NCBI RefSeq assembly: GCF_011065935.2
Contig: NZ_JAAMNH020000001.1
Span: forward strand, 2,873,001 to 2,937,000
Length of the DNA stretch: 64,000 nt
From: Clostridium estertheticum
GTDB lineage: Bacteria; Bacillota; Clostridia; Clostridiales; Clostridiaceae
Reading direction: 5' to 3'
Both the position numbers and the translations under genes were made by a program. Of this stretch, positions 46,208 to 55,900 are shown in pieces (position 1 is the first letter of the stretch; each line of letters opens with the position of its first letter). The notes beneath the pieces are model-generated. The model saw only the letters and a list, made by a program, of their open reading frames with translations. It was not told the origin of the DNA and made no database searches.

Positions 46208-46777
46208 ATGAGTAAAATGAATTTTGAATTTGACAACTTTCCTCAACTTGAGAGTGAAAGATTTATCTTAAGAGAAGTGAAAGAACAAGATTATATATCA
46301 CTTTATGAAATATATTCAGATGAAGATGCAGTAAAATATCAGCCGATATGTACTATGAATACAATAGAACAAGCAGAGAAATCTGTACAAGCCTTTTTAC
46401 AAGGATTTAAAAATAAAAAATTTATCAGATGGTGCATAGCTACTAAAGAAAATGATACAGTTGTTGGTTTAATTACACTCCATGATTTTAATATTTGCAA
46501 CTCTCAAGCAGAGATAGGATTTATGCTTAATAAAAAGTACTGGAGACAAAATACAATGGGAGAGGTATCACCTGAAATCATTAAATTTGCCTTTGAAATA
46601 ATTGGACTAAATAGAATAGAAGCATTAATACATCCAGATAATATTGCTTCAATTAAATTAAGTGAAAAGTTAGGATTTCTGAGAGAAGGATTTAAAAAGG
46701 AATCTGCTTATAATAAGAGAACTGATGAATATGAAGATAGATTAATATTTGGGATAACTAAAAATAATATTAAATAA
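46208..46777 (+). CDS. GNAT acetyltransferase, RimJ/RimL type
   Basis: A 189-residue protein: LESERFILREVKEQDYISLY, acetyl-CoA loop region LNKKYWRQNTMGEVSPEIIK (the usual GxG of this loop is not obvious), and HPDNIASIKLSEKLGFLREG. GAGGGG precedes the ATG. Confidence 0.85.
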   Translation: MSKMNFEFDNFPQLESERFILREVKEQDYISLYEIYSDEDAVKYQPICTMNTIEQAEKSVQAFLQGFKNKKFIRWCIATKENDTVVGLITLHDFNICNSQAEIGFMLNKKYWRQNTMGEVSPEIIKFAFEIIGLNRIEALIHPDNIASIKLSEKLGFLREGFKKESAYNKRTDEYEDRLIFGITKNNIK

Positions 46778-46873
46778 GGTTCAGTTTTAGAACGAACCGT
46801 CTTAGTAAAAAATGATTGCTCATAAGTTATTGGATTAATAAAAGGTTTTATCTTGGAGAAGAGGTGATTTGCT

Positions 46874-47353
46874 TTGGCATTTTCTGATGAGTATTTTATG
46901 CTAGCAGCAATTGAAATGGCACAATATGCTAGAGATAAAGGGGAGGATCCTTTTGGAGCTGTGCTTGTATATAATGCACAAATAGTTCATAAATCATATG
47001 ATCGTAGCATTGAGTTGTGTGACCCCACGTTTCATGCAGAGTTAGCCTTAATTAGTGAATATTGTAGGTTAAATCACAAGTTTAATTTACAAGGATATTC
47101 ACTCTATTCAAGTGCAGAACCCTGCGTTATGTGCTCAGGATCAATCAAATGGGCACGCATTTCCAAGGTGATATTTAGTGTATCTCAAAGTATGCTTCAA
47201 CAAATGAGTGGTGGTAGGACAAAGCCAAGCTGTGACAGCATACTTAACACAGGTAAGAAAAAAATAGAGGTCATAGGTCCATTTATGTCAGATGAGGGTT
47301 TAAAAGTTTTTGATGGATATACATTTATACCAAAGAATGACCGGATTAAATAA
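46874..47353 (+). CDS. Nucleoside/nucleotide deaminase-like protein
   Basis: A 159-residue zinc deaminase with FHAEL (H54, catalytic E56) and SAEPCVMCSG (C84, C87), as in guanine deaminase and tRNA adenosine deaminase relatives. TTG start after GAAGAGGTG. The leader has the shared TTGCTCATAAGTTAT block though no attC-like site precedes it. The exact base deaminated is unknown. Confidence 0.85.
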   Translation: MAFSDEYFMLAAIEMAQYARDKGEDPFGAVLVYNAQIVHKSYDRSIELCDPTFHAELALISEYCRLNHKFNLQGYSLYSSAEPCVMCSGSIKWARISKVIFSVSQSMLQQMSGGRTKPSCDSILNTGKKKIEVIGPFMSDEGLKVFDGYTFIPKNDRIK

Positions 47354-47372
47354 TAATTTCAATTAATCAGAT

Positions 47373-48668
47373 TTAACTTAATAACTCATGGTATAAGTTA
47401 TTTGCATCTTTGTATTTTCTCTTGCTTTCAAGATGTTTTATTAGTAAAAGCGTTATCTTATAATGAATATCTAAATATCCTGTATCTCTATATAATGGTA
47501 ATATAATATCTGTTACTTGTTTATAAAATATATCTTCATTAAAGTTAAAAATACTTAAAGATAAACAATAAAGATAATTGTAATGCACTGAATTTTTATA
47601 TGAATCAGTTAAGAATTTATCGAATATTTCTTTATAATTGAAAACATCATTTAATTTTTTATGGGCTTCTATGCAGATACAAGCACCAAGTATGGGTTGT
47701 TCACTTGCATGCCATGCAGATTTTGTCCAGCGTTTATCAGTTTCCCATGAGTTTAATGGCTTCATAGCAAGATGACAATATTCAATACTTTTATCATACT
47801 TACCCATTTCCAAATATAGTTTAGCCAGGTTAGTATATACAGCAAAAATATTTTTATCTAGAGTAAAATAGTCAGAACCATTAGCTACAGAGGTTAAATG
47901 AAATTCCGCCTGTTCGTACATTTTTAAAAAAATATAACTTGAACCTAAAAAACTATGACACTCTAGGGAATTCCTGTATCGTCCTGAAAGTGAATAACTA
48001 TTTAATGCCTTCTCCAGATAAATAATACTTTTTAAATGCTGCCAGTTTAGAGAATAAGCCACACCCAAGCGATAATTAATCCATGGTGTTTCCTTGATTT
48101 TGTAAGCTTTCTCTAATCTTCTGATGCCTTCAGTGTGGCTTATATATTCATAGAGAAATCTTCCTGTACTTAACATATATACATATTGAAGATTTTGGTC
48201 TAAACTGCTGTAAACTTTATCTAGCATATTAATAGAAGATTCCAGTTCATTATAGCTTTTTCTTTCCACTAAAATATCGTACATTAGAGAATAAATATTA
48301 AATTCTATGTTATAAGGTGAATTACGTATAAGCGCTTCTAAAGTAGATAACTCATTATAAGTAATTTCAGCAGATTCATAGTCAAAACTTTCTACTTGAA
48401 ACATCAATGTATGAAATTTTTGACGGATTAACCCAATATCCTTTGCGTCTGTTATATTAGTAATTCTTAGCTTTTTTAACAAAGCCTCTATTAACTCACT
48501 TCTAAGTTTCTTTTTACCATTTTCGAAATAGCTTAAGTGGCTGGTAGAACATATTCCACGGGCTAAAGCTTCTTGACTAATACCTTCTTTAATCCTATTG
48601 TATTTAATCCAAGCTGATAAAAAGTCGTATTCAAATTTATTACATAATATGTAAACAAAGTTATCCAT
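47373..48668 (-). CDS. HTH and TPR-repeat transcriptional regulator (RRNPP-like)
   Basis: About 431 residues. The N-terminal helix-turn-helix (IKEGISQEALARGICSTSHL, then SYFENGKKKL) is the Xre type; the rest is helical with tetratricopeptide-like repeats (AVYTNLAKLYLEMGKYDKSI; CHSFLGSSYIFLKMYEQAEF). This layout resembles peptide-sensing regulators such as PlcR/Rgg relatives. The start at 48668 has AGGGG at good spacing; an ATG nine bases further upstream is too close to it. No small signal-peptide gene is evident next to it. It runs against the array direction. Confidence 0.8.
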   Translation of the reverse strand: MDNFVYILCNKFEYDFLSAWIKYNRIKEGISQEALARGICSTSHLSYFENGKKKLRSELIEALLKKLRITNITDAKDIGLIRQKFHTLMFQVESFDYESAEITYNELSTLEALIRNSPYNIEFNIYSLMYDILVERKSYNELESSINMLDKVYSSLDQNLQYVYMLSTGRFLYEYISHTEGIRRLEKAYKIKETPWINYRLGVAYSLNWQHLKSIIYLEKALNSYSLSGRYRNSLECHSFLGSSYIFLKMYEQAEFHLTSVANGSDYFTLDKNIFAVYTNLAKLYLEMGKYDKSIEYCHLAMKPLNSWETDKRWTKSAWHASEQPILGACICIEAHKKLNDVFNYKEIFDKFLTDSYKNSVHYNYLYCLSLSIFNFNEDIFYKQVTDIILPLYRDTGYLDIHYKITLLLIKHLESKRKYKDANNLYHELLS

Positions 48669-48837
48669 AAACACCATACCCCTAAAATTTGATATATATG
48701 ACTTAAAACAGTCATATTACATATAAATTATAACACTTAAATAAGATTTATTTAACTTATTTTTCAATATTAATGTTTTGCTATTGTAAGATTATTCTAT
48801 TACAATTAAATTATAGAATTAAAAAGGTGGTTTTCGT

Positions 48838-49617
48838 ATGATTAAAGATAGTAATTTCTCGAAAAATCAAAGTGAAACATTTGATTTGGCATCAGATTAT
48901 TATGATAAATTTAGACCTAGTTATCCACAAGAACTTATAAACTGTATCATTAGTGAAACAGGTATTGACACTAATTCAAGAATACTTGAAATAGGTGCTG
49001 GAAGTGGGAAGGCAACAGAATTATTTGTTAACAAAGGGTTTAATATGTATTGCATAGAACCTGGAGAAAACTTAGCGGCAGTAGCAATGAAAAGATTTGG
49101 ACCTACTAGCCTGGTTGAATATTGTACATGTCGTTTAGAAGCTTGGGAGGAGAGGAAGGGATATTTTGATTTAGCAATTTCAGCACAAGCCTTTCATTGG
49201 GTTCCAAAGCCTATAGGCTTTCTAAAGTGTGCAAGTGCATTAAAGTCTAACGGATTTATTGGATTGTTTTGGAATCTCTATCTAACCTATAATGAGCCAA
49301 TCGACGCTGAACTTAGTGAAACAGGAATGTTTCTTTTACAGTCTGAAGCATCTTGTGAGGAACGTATCAAGTCTCATATAGAGGAAATAAAATCAAGTGG
49401 TTGTTTCAAAGAAGCTATAGTATATAGATTCCCATGGGCTCAAAGATATACAGCTGACGAGTATATAGGATTTATGAAAACAGGTAATACATATCTAAGT
49501 GCTAGTGAAAATGATAGGCAAGCAGCTGAGGTTAAGGTGAGGGAACTTATAAATAGATATGGTGGATTCATAGTAAGACAATATCTATGTGTGCTGTTTC
49601 TTGCGCAAAAACGTTAA
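48838..49617 (+). CDS. SAM-dependent methyltransferase (type 11)
   Basis: A 259-residue protein with LASDYYDKFRPSYPQELI, motif I ILEIGAGSG (49-57), and SAQAFHWVPKPIGFLKCASA, a set shared with the gene at 53194. Small-molecule methyltransferase of unknown substrate. AAAAAGGTGG precedes the ATG. It diverges from the HTH-TPR gene across a 160-base gap that must hold the promoters for both. Confidence 0.85.
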   Translation: MIKDSNFSKNQSETFDLASDYYDKFRPSYPQELINCIISETGIDTNSRILEIGAGSGKATELFVNKGFNMYCIEPGENLAAVAMKRFGPTSLVEYCTCRLEAWEERKGYFDLAISAQAFHWVPKPIGFLKCASALKSNGFIGLFWNLYLTYNEPIDAELSETGMFLLQSEASCEERIKSHIEEIKSSGCFKEAIVYRFPWAQRYTADEYIGFMKTGNTYLSASENDRQAAEVKVRELINRYGGFIVRQYLCVLFLAQKR

Positions 49618-49665
49618 ATTATTTCTAATTCACTTTTATGACAAATTAACATTGAGGGGTGTAAT

Positions 49666-50606
49666 ATGAGAGAAAAATTTATTAGTGCACTAGAAAGTAA
49701 CGATTTAGATGAAATGAGAAAATACCAAAAGGAGATTTACACAACCATAGCTCAATAGGTGGTAATAAAAGATACATCGAAGAATGGGCTGGTGTAAGTA
49801 TACCAAAGCCGCCTAATTTTAAGGGTCTTGATGATATGCAGCAGTGGTATAGACAAAATATTAAACTCTTGCTAAAAGGAACGTTAGGTTATGAAAAACT
49901 AATAGAAGCAGCCTTTGTACAGGCAAAGATGGATGGTGTTAAGGTACTTAATATGAGTTTCGGTATTGGGGAAGTAGTTTGGTATGACAACTCTGTAGAT
50001 AATATGGTACAAGCATTGAAAAGAATTCACCAAAGTTTTGCTCCAGAGATTCTTTTCATGCCAGAAATAGCATTGAGCTCATTTACACCTATTGATGAAA
50101 TAAATGAAAGGCTAAATCAGTTTTTAGCTCAGAATTATTTCAAATCCATTGATATGTATGGAGATGAATTTGCTGTTCCAAGTTTTAAAAAAGTATATAG
50201 AAAAGCTAAAGATAAAGGCTTGATTTTGAAAGCACATGTAGGTGAATTTGGAACAGCTGAATTAATTAGAGAGGCTGTAGAAGAATTAGAACTTGACCAG
50301 GTACAACATGGAATAGCTGCCGCAAATTCTCAAAGTGTCATGAGATGGTTATGTGACAACAAAATACAGCTTAATGTATGTCCGACAAGTAATGTTTTAC
50401 TTAGTAGGGTAGAAAGTTATAAAGTTCATCCCATTAGAAAACTATATGATAATGGGATTAAAGTAACTATAAATACTGATGATATGCTTATTTTTGATCA
50501 AAGTGTTTCTCAGGAATTTTTCAACCTTTATAATGCTGGTTTGTTTAAAGCAAATGAACTAAATGAAATAAAAGAAAATGGTCTAGCAGTAGTTTTCAAA
50601 ACATAA
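49666..50606 (+). pseudogene. Adenosine deaminase-like gene with a one-base frameshift
   Basis: ATG 49666 follows GAGGGG. REKFISALESNDLDEMR leads to a missing A near 49717-49723, then in the next phase KIPKGDLHNHSIGGNKRYIE (DLHNH supplies the HxH zinc ligands). Downstream: KAHVGEFG, HGIAAANS (substrate/metal His), VCPTSNVLL and TINTDDM (metal Asp). All adenosine deaminase motifs are present, so a single base would restore it. The end NGLAVVFKT may be slightly shortened. Homologous to the fragment at 2837. Confidence 0.85.
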
Positions 50607-50716
50607 ATTAAATCCCAATCTTCATGTATTGCACCACTACTTATTAAGTAGTATGAATAATATTCAAAGATAACTGGAGTAGGACTGGCTTAAAGTGGTG
50701 GGCCTAAACTTTGTAT

Positions 50717-50810
50717 AATAAAATATTGACGTCCGCCTTGACTGGTGGACTATTTTTATATAGTAATGTGTAAATTTATGACTTATAATCTATATATAGG
50801 TTAGTTAGTT
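50717..50810 (+). repeat. attC-like left half, A family
   Basis: TAATAAAATATTGACG and the full inner insert up to GGTTAGTTAG, then cut. Long repeated flank at 50628-50716. Confidence 0.75.
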
Positions 50811-50880
50811 GAGGAGCGAAGTGTTAGTAAAATAAGGCGAAGAATATTTATAATAAACATAGTATGAAAGGAGAATAACT

Positions 50881-51258
50881 ATGACATTTGATGAATTATA
50901 TGATATTGCAAAAAATACATTAAATCCTAAAAAACTTTCGAAAAAATCTTATTCAGGTTCAGTTGCTGCAGCAATTTTGAGTGAAAGTGGAAGAGTTTAT
51001 ACTGGTGTATGTATTGATACACCAAGTTCTATGGGGTTTTGTGCAGAGCATGCTGCCATTGCTACTATGATTACTGCTGGCGAGAGCAAAATAGTAAAAG
51101 TGATTGCAGTTTATAAAGATGGAACAATAATTCCACCTTGTGGAAGATGTAGAGAATTTATTTGTCAAATTCATGATGAAAATCATAAATGTGAGGTAAT
51201 GATGAAAAAAAATATAATCCTTACTATTGATGACTTATTACCGTATCATTGCGAATAG
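50881..51258 (+). CDS. Cytidine deaminase-like protein
   Basis: A 125-residue zinc deaminase with FCAEHAAI (C54, catalytic E56) and PPCGRCRE (C87, C90). This ligand set is that of cytidine and blasticidin-S deaminases. AAAGGAG precedes the ATG. The next, broken GNAT frame follows at once. Confidence 0.9.
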   Translation: MTFDELYDIAKNTLNPKKLSKKSYSGSVAAAILSESGRVYTGVCIDTPSSMGFCAEHAAIATMITAGESKIVKVIAVYKDGTIIPPCGRCREFICQIHDENHKCEVMMKKNIILTIDDLLPYHCE

Positions 51259-51264
51259 TGAAAT

Positions 51265-51701
51265 TTTCAAGCAAAATAGCTACAAATGAAATTGAGGATT
51301 CAAAAAATCTTCTTGAAATTGTATTGAAAAACTATGATAAAAACAAACAGGATTTTCAAGCTTTATTTTTAAAAGATTCTGTAAAATATATTGGGGAAGC
51401 TGGTATTTTAACTTATAACAACCAAAATAACAGAGCGGTAATTGGATACAATTTACTACCTGAATATTAGAGTAATGGGTATGCAACTGAAATAACAAAA
51501 GCTCTAGTGAAATATTTATTTGAAGATACTAAGACTGAACGAATTGAAGCCTTAGCAATGGAGGCTAATAAATCATCGACAAAGGTGTTGAAAAAGTCAG
51601 GTTTTGTTCTAGAGGGATTATTGAGACATTATGCTTATATTAATAAGCAATATTTTAATGTATGTTACTTTGGACTGATTAGGCATGATTATATATATTA
51701 G
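51265..51701 (+). pseudogene. GNAT acetyltransferase, truncated with nonsense codon
   Basis: Family sequence begins soon after the deaminase stop (IEDSKNLLEIVLKNYDKNKQ) with no start of its own. TAG at 51468-51470 interrupts NLLPEY-stop-SNGYATEITKAL just at the acetyl-CoA loop. The C-terminal part is intact (EANKSSTKVLKKSGFVLEGL). Confidence 0.75.
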
Positions 51702-51820
51702 TAAATAACAAATCATACCCTTTGGTATGGCAACTCAATTATCTGCTAATATAAATTAACTTACAAGGTTACTTTTAATGATTTACAACAGATATCTTTT
51801 AACCAATTCGATGTTGAAGA

Positions 51821-51875
51821 CTGTCGTCAATCTCGTCGTGCTAGGGAGTAGGAACATGGGCAACACGAACTACTA
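51821..51875 (+). repeat. attC-like right half, degenerate
   Basis: TCTCGTCGTGCTAGGG, GGAACATGGGCAACACGAAC then TACTAGACG in place of CGTTAGACG. Confidence 0.6.
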
Positions 51876-51916
51876 GACGAATCCTAAAAAAATTATTTAA
51901 ATTTTGGAGGAATACA

Positions 51917-52483
51917 ATGAACACTAGTAAGCCTTTAGTTATTGCAATTTCAGGTGGTGGAAAGACCACTATTACAACTCATTTGAACAAAATATTGACT
52001 AGCTCTAAAGCGTTATTCTTTGATGATTATGAATTTGATGGACCTGATGACATATGTGATTGGGTTGAGAGAGGAGCAGATTATAAAGAATGGAAATTGG
52101 CACCTTTGGTTAATGATTTATTCTTATTACTTTCTGATCCATTACAATCATTAGAGTACATATTACTTGATTATCCATTTGCTTATATACATAGTGAAAT
52201 GTGCAAATATATAGATTTCACAATATTTATTGATGCACCGCTTGATATAGCGATGGCGAGACGAATATTGAGAGATTTTAAAGAAAGTTCTATAGAACAT
52301 GTACTAAATGACCTAAATATTTATTTATCTCAGGGTAGATTCGCTTACTTAGAGATGTTAAATACAATAAAACCTAATTGTGACCTTATAATTGATGGTT
52401 CGTTACCCATAAATGTGATTGTAAATCAGATTTGTAAAAGAATCAATGTAATTTCTAAGCAAACAGAGAGTAATTATAATTGA
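51917..52483 (+). CDS. Uridine kinase-like P-loop protein with shortened Walker A
   Basis: A 188-residue protein related to uridine kinase-type proteins: LVIAISGGGKTTITTHLNKI, FFDDYEFDGPDDICDWVERG and FTIFIDAPLDIAMARRILRD. The usual Walker A GxxxxGKT is shortened by about three residues: only ISGGGKTT is present, so the first Gly is missing. This suggests an in-frame 9-base deletion and loss of normal ATP binding. GGAGG precedes the ATG. Confidence 0.7.
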   Translation: MNTSKPLVIAISGGGKTTITTHLNKILTSSKALFFDDYEFDGPDDICDWVERGADYKEWKLAPLVNDLFLLLSDPLQSLEYILLDYPFAYIHSEMCKYIDFTIFIDAPLDIAMARRILRDFKESSIEHVLNDLNIYLSQGRFAYLEMLNTIKPNCDLIIDGSLPINVIVNQICKRINVISKQTESNYN

Positions 52484-52509
52484 CACTTTGGTGGTAGCGG
52501 AACTGCATA

Positions 52510-52615
52510 TAATAATATACTTCAGTTCGCTTTGCATTAGAAAACTATAAAGCCCTCTTGACATCCTAAGTTCGGTCACACTAAGGTTCGCAGGTGCCTG
52601 TAGTAAGAAACGTTA
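52510..52615 (+). repeat. attC-like site, B family
   Basis: Left TAATAATATACTTCAGTTCG; right GCCTGTAGTAAGAAACGTTA. Inner TTTGCATTAGAAAACTATAAA and AAGTTCGGTCACACT keep the B layout with mismatches. Confidence 0.75.
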
Positions 52616-52684
52616 TATGAAATATAAGCTTAGTAATTGAAATGATATAGTTTATGATTATTGCAGATAAGGAGTGAAGATACG

Positions 52685-53143
52685 ATGGTAATTGTACATT
52701 TAATTGATAATAAAGAATGCATTAATGAGGTAGCTGGCTGGTTATATAAAGAATTTGTTCAGAATATTAGAAATGATATAGATTTAGATTACGTAATTCG
52801 AGCTTTACATAATCGTAGAAAAGATTCTATTCCTATTACCTTAATAGCTGTTGAAGATAATATTTGTCTTGGAACTATAACATTATTTCAGAATGATTTG
52901 AAGACAATGCAATTGACTCCATGGCTAGGTGCACTTTATGTTAAGGATATATATAGAGGTAGGGGAATAGCGGAAGAACTAATGAATGAATTAGAAGTGG
53001 TTACAAAGAAATTTGGATTTAAAGATTTATATTTGAGAACAGAGCATACAGCAGCTTATTATAGAAAACTAGGCTGGAAATATATATGTAAAACAAAAGA
53101 TGAACTTGGAATAGATACAGAAGTTTTCAAGAAAGAATTATAA
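52685..53143 (+). CDS. GNAT acetyltransferase
   Basis: A 152-residue protein: LGALYVKDIYRGRGIAEELM is the acetyl-CoA loop, followed by LYLRTEHTAAYYRKLGWKYI. ATG 52685 has AAGGAGTG 10 bases ahead. Followed 50 bases later by a methyltransferase gene without a site. Confidence 0.9.
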   Translation: MVIVHLIDNKECINEVAGWLYKEFVQNIRNDIDLDYVIRALHNRRKDSIPITLIAVEDNICLGTITLFQNDLKTMQLTPWLGALYVKDIYRGRGIAEELMNELEVVTKKFGFKDLYLRTEHTAAYYRKLGWKYICKTKDELGIDTEVFKKEL

Positions 53144-53193
53144 GATATATTTGATAACGTTATGTGAAGTTAATTTATATGGAGGTATTAAAT

Positions 53194-53955
53194 ATGAATT
53201 TGGAAGAATTAAACCCTAAGAAAAGATTTAGTAGTAGAACTCAAAATTATGCCAAATATAGACCAAGTTATCCTAATGAAATAATAAGTTATTTACATGA
53301 ATTCACGGGGCTTAGCAAAACCTCAGTCATTGCTGATATAGGATCAGGGACAGGAATTTGTACTAAAACATTTTTAGATAATGGAAATACTGTGTATGCT
53401 GTGGAACCAAACGAAGATATGAGACAAGTAGCAGAACATTTACTCGAAACTTATGATAACTTTCACTCTATTGATGGATCTTCTGAGAATACTAAGTTAA
53501 AATCTGAATCAGTTGATATTATTATTGCTGCACAGGCCTTTCACTGGTTCGACCCAAAACCAACAAAGGAAGAGTTTTTAAAAATACTTAGACCTAATGG
53601 TGTAGTTGTTTTATTATGGAATATTAGAAATGTAAAATCAGATGGATTTATGCACGAGTATCTAGAACTTATAGAAAGATATGGAGAAAACTATACTAGT
53701 GAGTCAAATGGTGACATTATGCCAAAGTTTTTTGATTATAGAACTGTACATAAAAAAGTTTTTAATAATCCTCAATTAGCTGACTTTGATAGATTAAAGG
53801 GAGAACTAGCATCGTTTTCTTATATTCCAAATGAAAGTAATCCTAATTTTCAACCTATGATATCAGAGTTACAAGATTTATTTGATAAGTATAATAATAA
53901 TGGAAATGTGGTTTTAGAATATGAAACCCATCTATACTACTGCAAAGTTAAATAA
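53194..53955 (+). CDS. SAM-dependent methyltransferase (type 11)
   Basis: A 253-residue protein: FSSRTQNYAKYRPSYPNEII, motif I IADIGSGTG (46-54), AAQAFHWFDPKPTKEEFLKI and LLWNIRN. Same subfamily as the gene at 48838. ATG 53194 has GGAGG ahead. Substrate unknown. Confidence 0.9.
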   Translation: MNLEELNPKKRFSSRTQNYAKYRPSYPNEIISYLHEFTGLSKTSVIADIGSGTGICTKTFLDNGNTVYAVEPNEDMRQVAEHLLETYDNFHSIDGSSENTKLKSESVDIIIAAQAFHWFDPKPTKEEFLKILRPNGVVVLLWNIRNVKSDGFMHEYLELIERYGENYTSESNGDIMPKFFDYRTVHKKVFNNPQLADFDRLKGELASFSYIPNESNPNFQPMISELQDLFDKYNNNGNVVLEYETHLYYCKVK

Positions 53956-54063
53956 GAAAAGAAAGTTTACATGTTTCATATTTTACGAATAAAATCAAAG
54001 ATTCATGTTGGGATAGTTAACGAATGTTATAAGCTGATTGTAAAAAAAAATTGGGGGAATAAA

Positions 54064-54591
54064 ATGACAACTTTTTATTTAGTTAGGCACGGAGAGCCAA
54101 CATATAAACCAGTTGATGAGAGAAAGTTTATTGGACATGGAAGAGATTTAGCACCATTAACTAAAAATGGAATTGAGGGAGTTAAAAAAACAGCTAACGA
54201 TAGTCGACTTAAAAATTGTGAAATAATTGTTTCATCACCTTATACAAGAGCATTACAAACTGCTGCGATTTTATCAAAAGAATTAGGAATAGATTTAGAG
54301 GTTGATATAGATTTACACGAATGGGTGCCAGATATTATAAACTTTCAACATAAAACTTCTCAAGATTGTTTTGATTTATGTAAGGATTTTGATTTATATA
54401 ATGGAACACCTCCAAAAGATGAACTTAAAGTATGGGAAACAGCAGAAAGTATGAAAAAAAGAATAGATAGCGTTTTAAAAAAATATACAAAGTATCAAAA
54501 GGTAATAGTGGTAAGTCACGGTATGCTTATAAGGACTATTAGAGATCAAGCTGTAATTGCACATGCAGAAATTATTGAATATTGTACATAG
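54064..54591 (+). CDS. Histidine phosphatase-family protein
   Basis: A 175-residue protein with the catalytic RHG (R8-H9-G10), SSPYTRALQTAAIL, the acid Glu in DLHEWVPD and VVSHGML. A complete active site is present. ATG 54064 has GGGGG just ahead. Likely a phosphatase of small phosphoesters. Confidence 0.9.
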   Translation: MTTFYLVRHGEPTYKPVDERKFIGHGRDLAPLTKNGIEGVKKTANDSRLKNCEIIVSSPYTRALQTAAILSKELGIDLEVDIDLHEWVPDIINFQHKTSQDCFDLCKDFDLYNGTPPKDELKVWETAESMKKRIDSVLKKYTKYQKVIVVSHGMLIRTIRDQAVIAHAEIIEYCT

Positions 54592-54667
54592 TAAACACAA
54601 AATCTTATTTAAATTATTATATTAATCATTATTTTTTTAGTTGCCGTCAAAGAAAGGAGATTTGAAT

Positions 54668-55585
54668 ATGAAAAAATTATCAAAAACTCTGTTAAATCAA
54701 ATAAATAGCTTTATGAATACAGTAGCTAGACCATTGGAAAAATCTATATTCAATTATTATTTTAATAATTCAAGTGTTGATGATATCTTAGGTTCATTAG
54801 AAGCATTTCAAAACTTAGATGGAGGATTTGGTAAAGGTATCGAACCGGATTTTAAACTTATTGAGTCTTCACCCATGGCAACATCCATTGGCTTAAGATA
54901 TTTAAGTAAGCTAGATAATAGTGATAAGGCACAAACTATGATAGCAAAAGCTATTGAATATCTTGAGTCAACTTTTGATAGTAATAGAAATGGTTGGTAT
55001 AGCGTTCCAAGTAATGTTAATAGCTATCCTCATGCACCTTGGTGGGAATTTAAAAATGATATAAATATGACAGTTATTGATTATTCATGGGGAAATCCTA
55101 CAGCTGAATTGATAGGCTATCTTTATAAGTATAAAGAATATCTTAATAATCTAGATATTTATTCATTAAAAAACTATGCTATATCTAATTTGAATAAACG
55201 TACAGAATTTAACTCAGAACATGAAATATTTTGTTATATTCATATGTATAATGTTCTAGACGAAGAATTTTCTAGCCAAATTGAAAATACACTAAAATTA
55301 GCTGTTTCTCAATTGGTTAACATAACCCAATCTGAATGGATAAATTATGTACCCACACCATTAAAATTTATAAACATTGATTCTATGAACTTTTTTGGAA
55401 TAGAGCGTAAATTTATTGATCAGAACTTAGATTATTTAATAGATAAACTTGTAAAAAATGGTAAGATTTTGCCTGCATGGCAGTGGGACAAATATTTAGA
55501 AGAATGGGAAATTGCTAAGATTGAATGGATGGGAATCCTAACTCTTGATGCTTTATTATCGTTACGTAAGTTTAAGCGGATATAG
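54668..55585 (+). CDS. Prenyltransferase/squalene cyclase-fold-like hypothetical protein
   Basis: A 305-residue soluble protein. The GSLEAFQNLDGGFGKGIEPD block resembles the QxxDGGFG repeat of alpha/alpha-toroid proteins, and further repeats follow (GNPTAELIGYLYKYKE). The function is unknown. AAGGAG precedes ATG 54668. A perfect palindrome overlaps its stop. Confidence 0.65.
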   Translation: MKKLSKTLLNQINSFMNTVARPLEKSIFNYYFNNSSVDDILGSLEAFQNLDGGFGKGIEPDFKLIESSPMATSIGLRYLSKLDNSDKAQTMIAKAIEYLESTFDSNRNGWYSVPSNVNSYPHAPWWEFKNDINMTVIDYSWGNPTAELIGYLYKYKEYLNNLDIYSLKNYAISNLNKRTEFNSEHEIFCYIHMYNVLDEEFSSQIENTLKLAVSQLVNITQSEWINYVPTPLKFINIDSMNFFGIERKFIDQNLDYLIDKLVKNGKILPAWQWDKYLEEWEIAKIEWMGILTLDALLSLRKFKRI

Positions 55586-55607
55586 ATACAGTTAAATTAA
55601 CTGTATC
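55585..55607. repeat. Perfect 23-base palindrome at gene end
   Basis: GATACAGTTAA - A - TTAACTGTATC begins at the last base of the stop codon. There is no T-run on either side, so it is not a classic terminator; it could be an RNA hairpin or a protein site. Confidence 0.6.
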
Positions 55608-55670
55608 TAAAAAACAAGATTAAGTGTAAATCAACAGCATATTCTATGTAATTCTACTGGAGGATTTTAT

Positions 55671-55900
55671 ATGACAGTAAAAAAGATTCATATTATTGGG
55701 GGTTCTGGAAGCGGTAAAACATATATTTCTTAAAAAATTTCAAGGGATTTACACATAAAGCATTATGATTTAGATGAATTATATTGGGATAATTCAAGTG
55801 GCTCTTATGAAACAAAATCAGATATAAATAAAAGAAATGAAAATTTACAGATGATTTTATCAAAAGAATCATGGATAATTGAAGGAGTTTATTATAGTTA
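55671..55900 (+). pseudogene. P-loop kinase fragment (FlaR-like) with nonsense codon
   Basis: ATG 55671 after GGAGG. It reads KKIHIIGGSGSGKTYIS-stop-KISRDLHIKHYDLDELYWDN and breaks off at ESWIIEGVYYS. Related to the kinase at 39189. TAA interrupts right after Walker A; the C-terminal half is replaced by the next gene. Confidence 0.75.
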
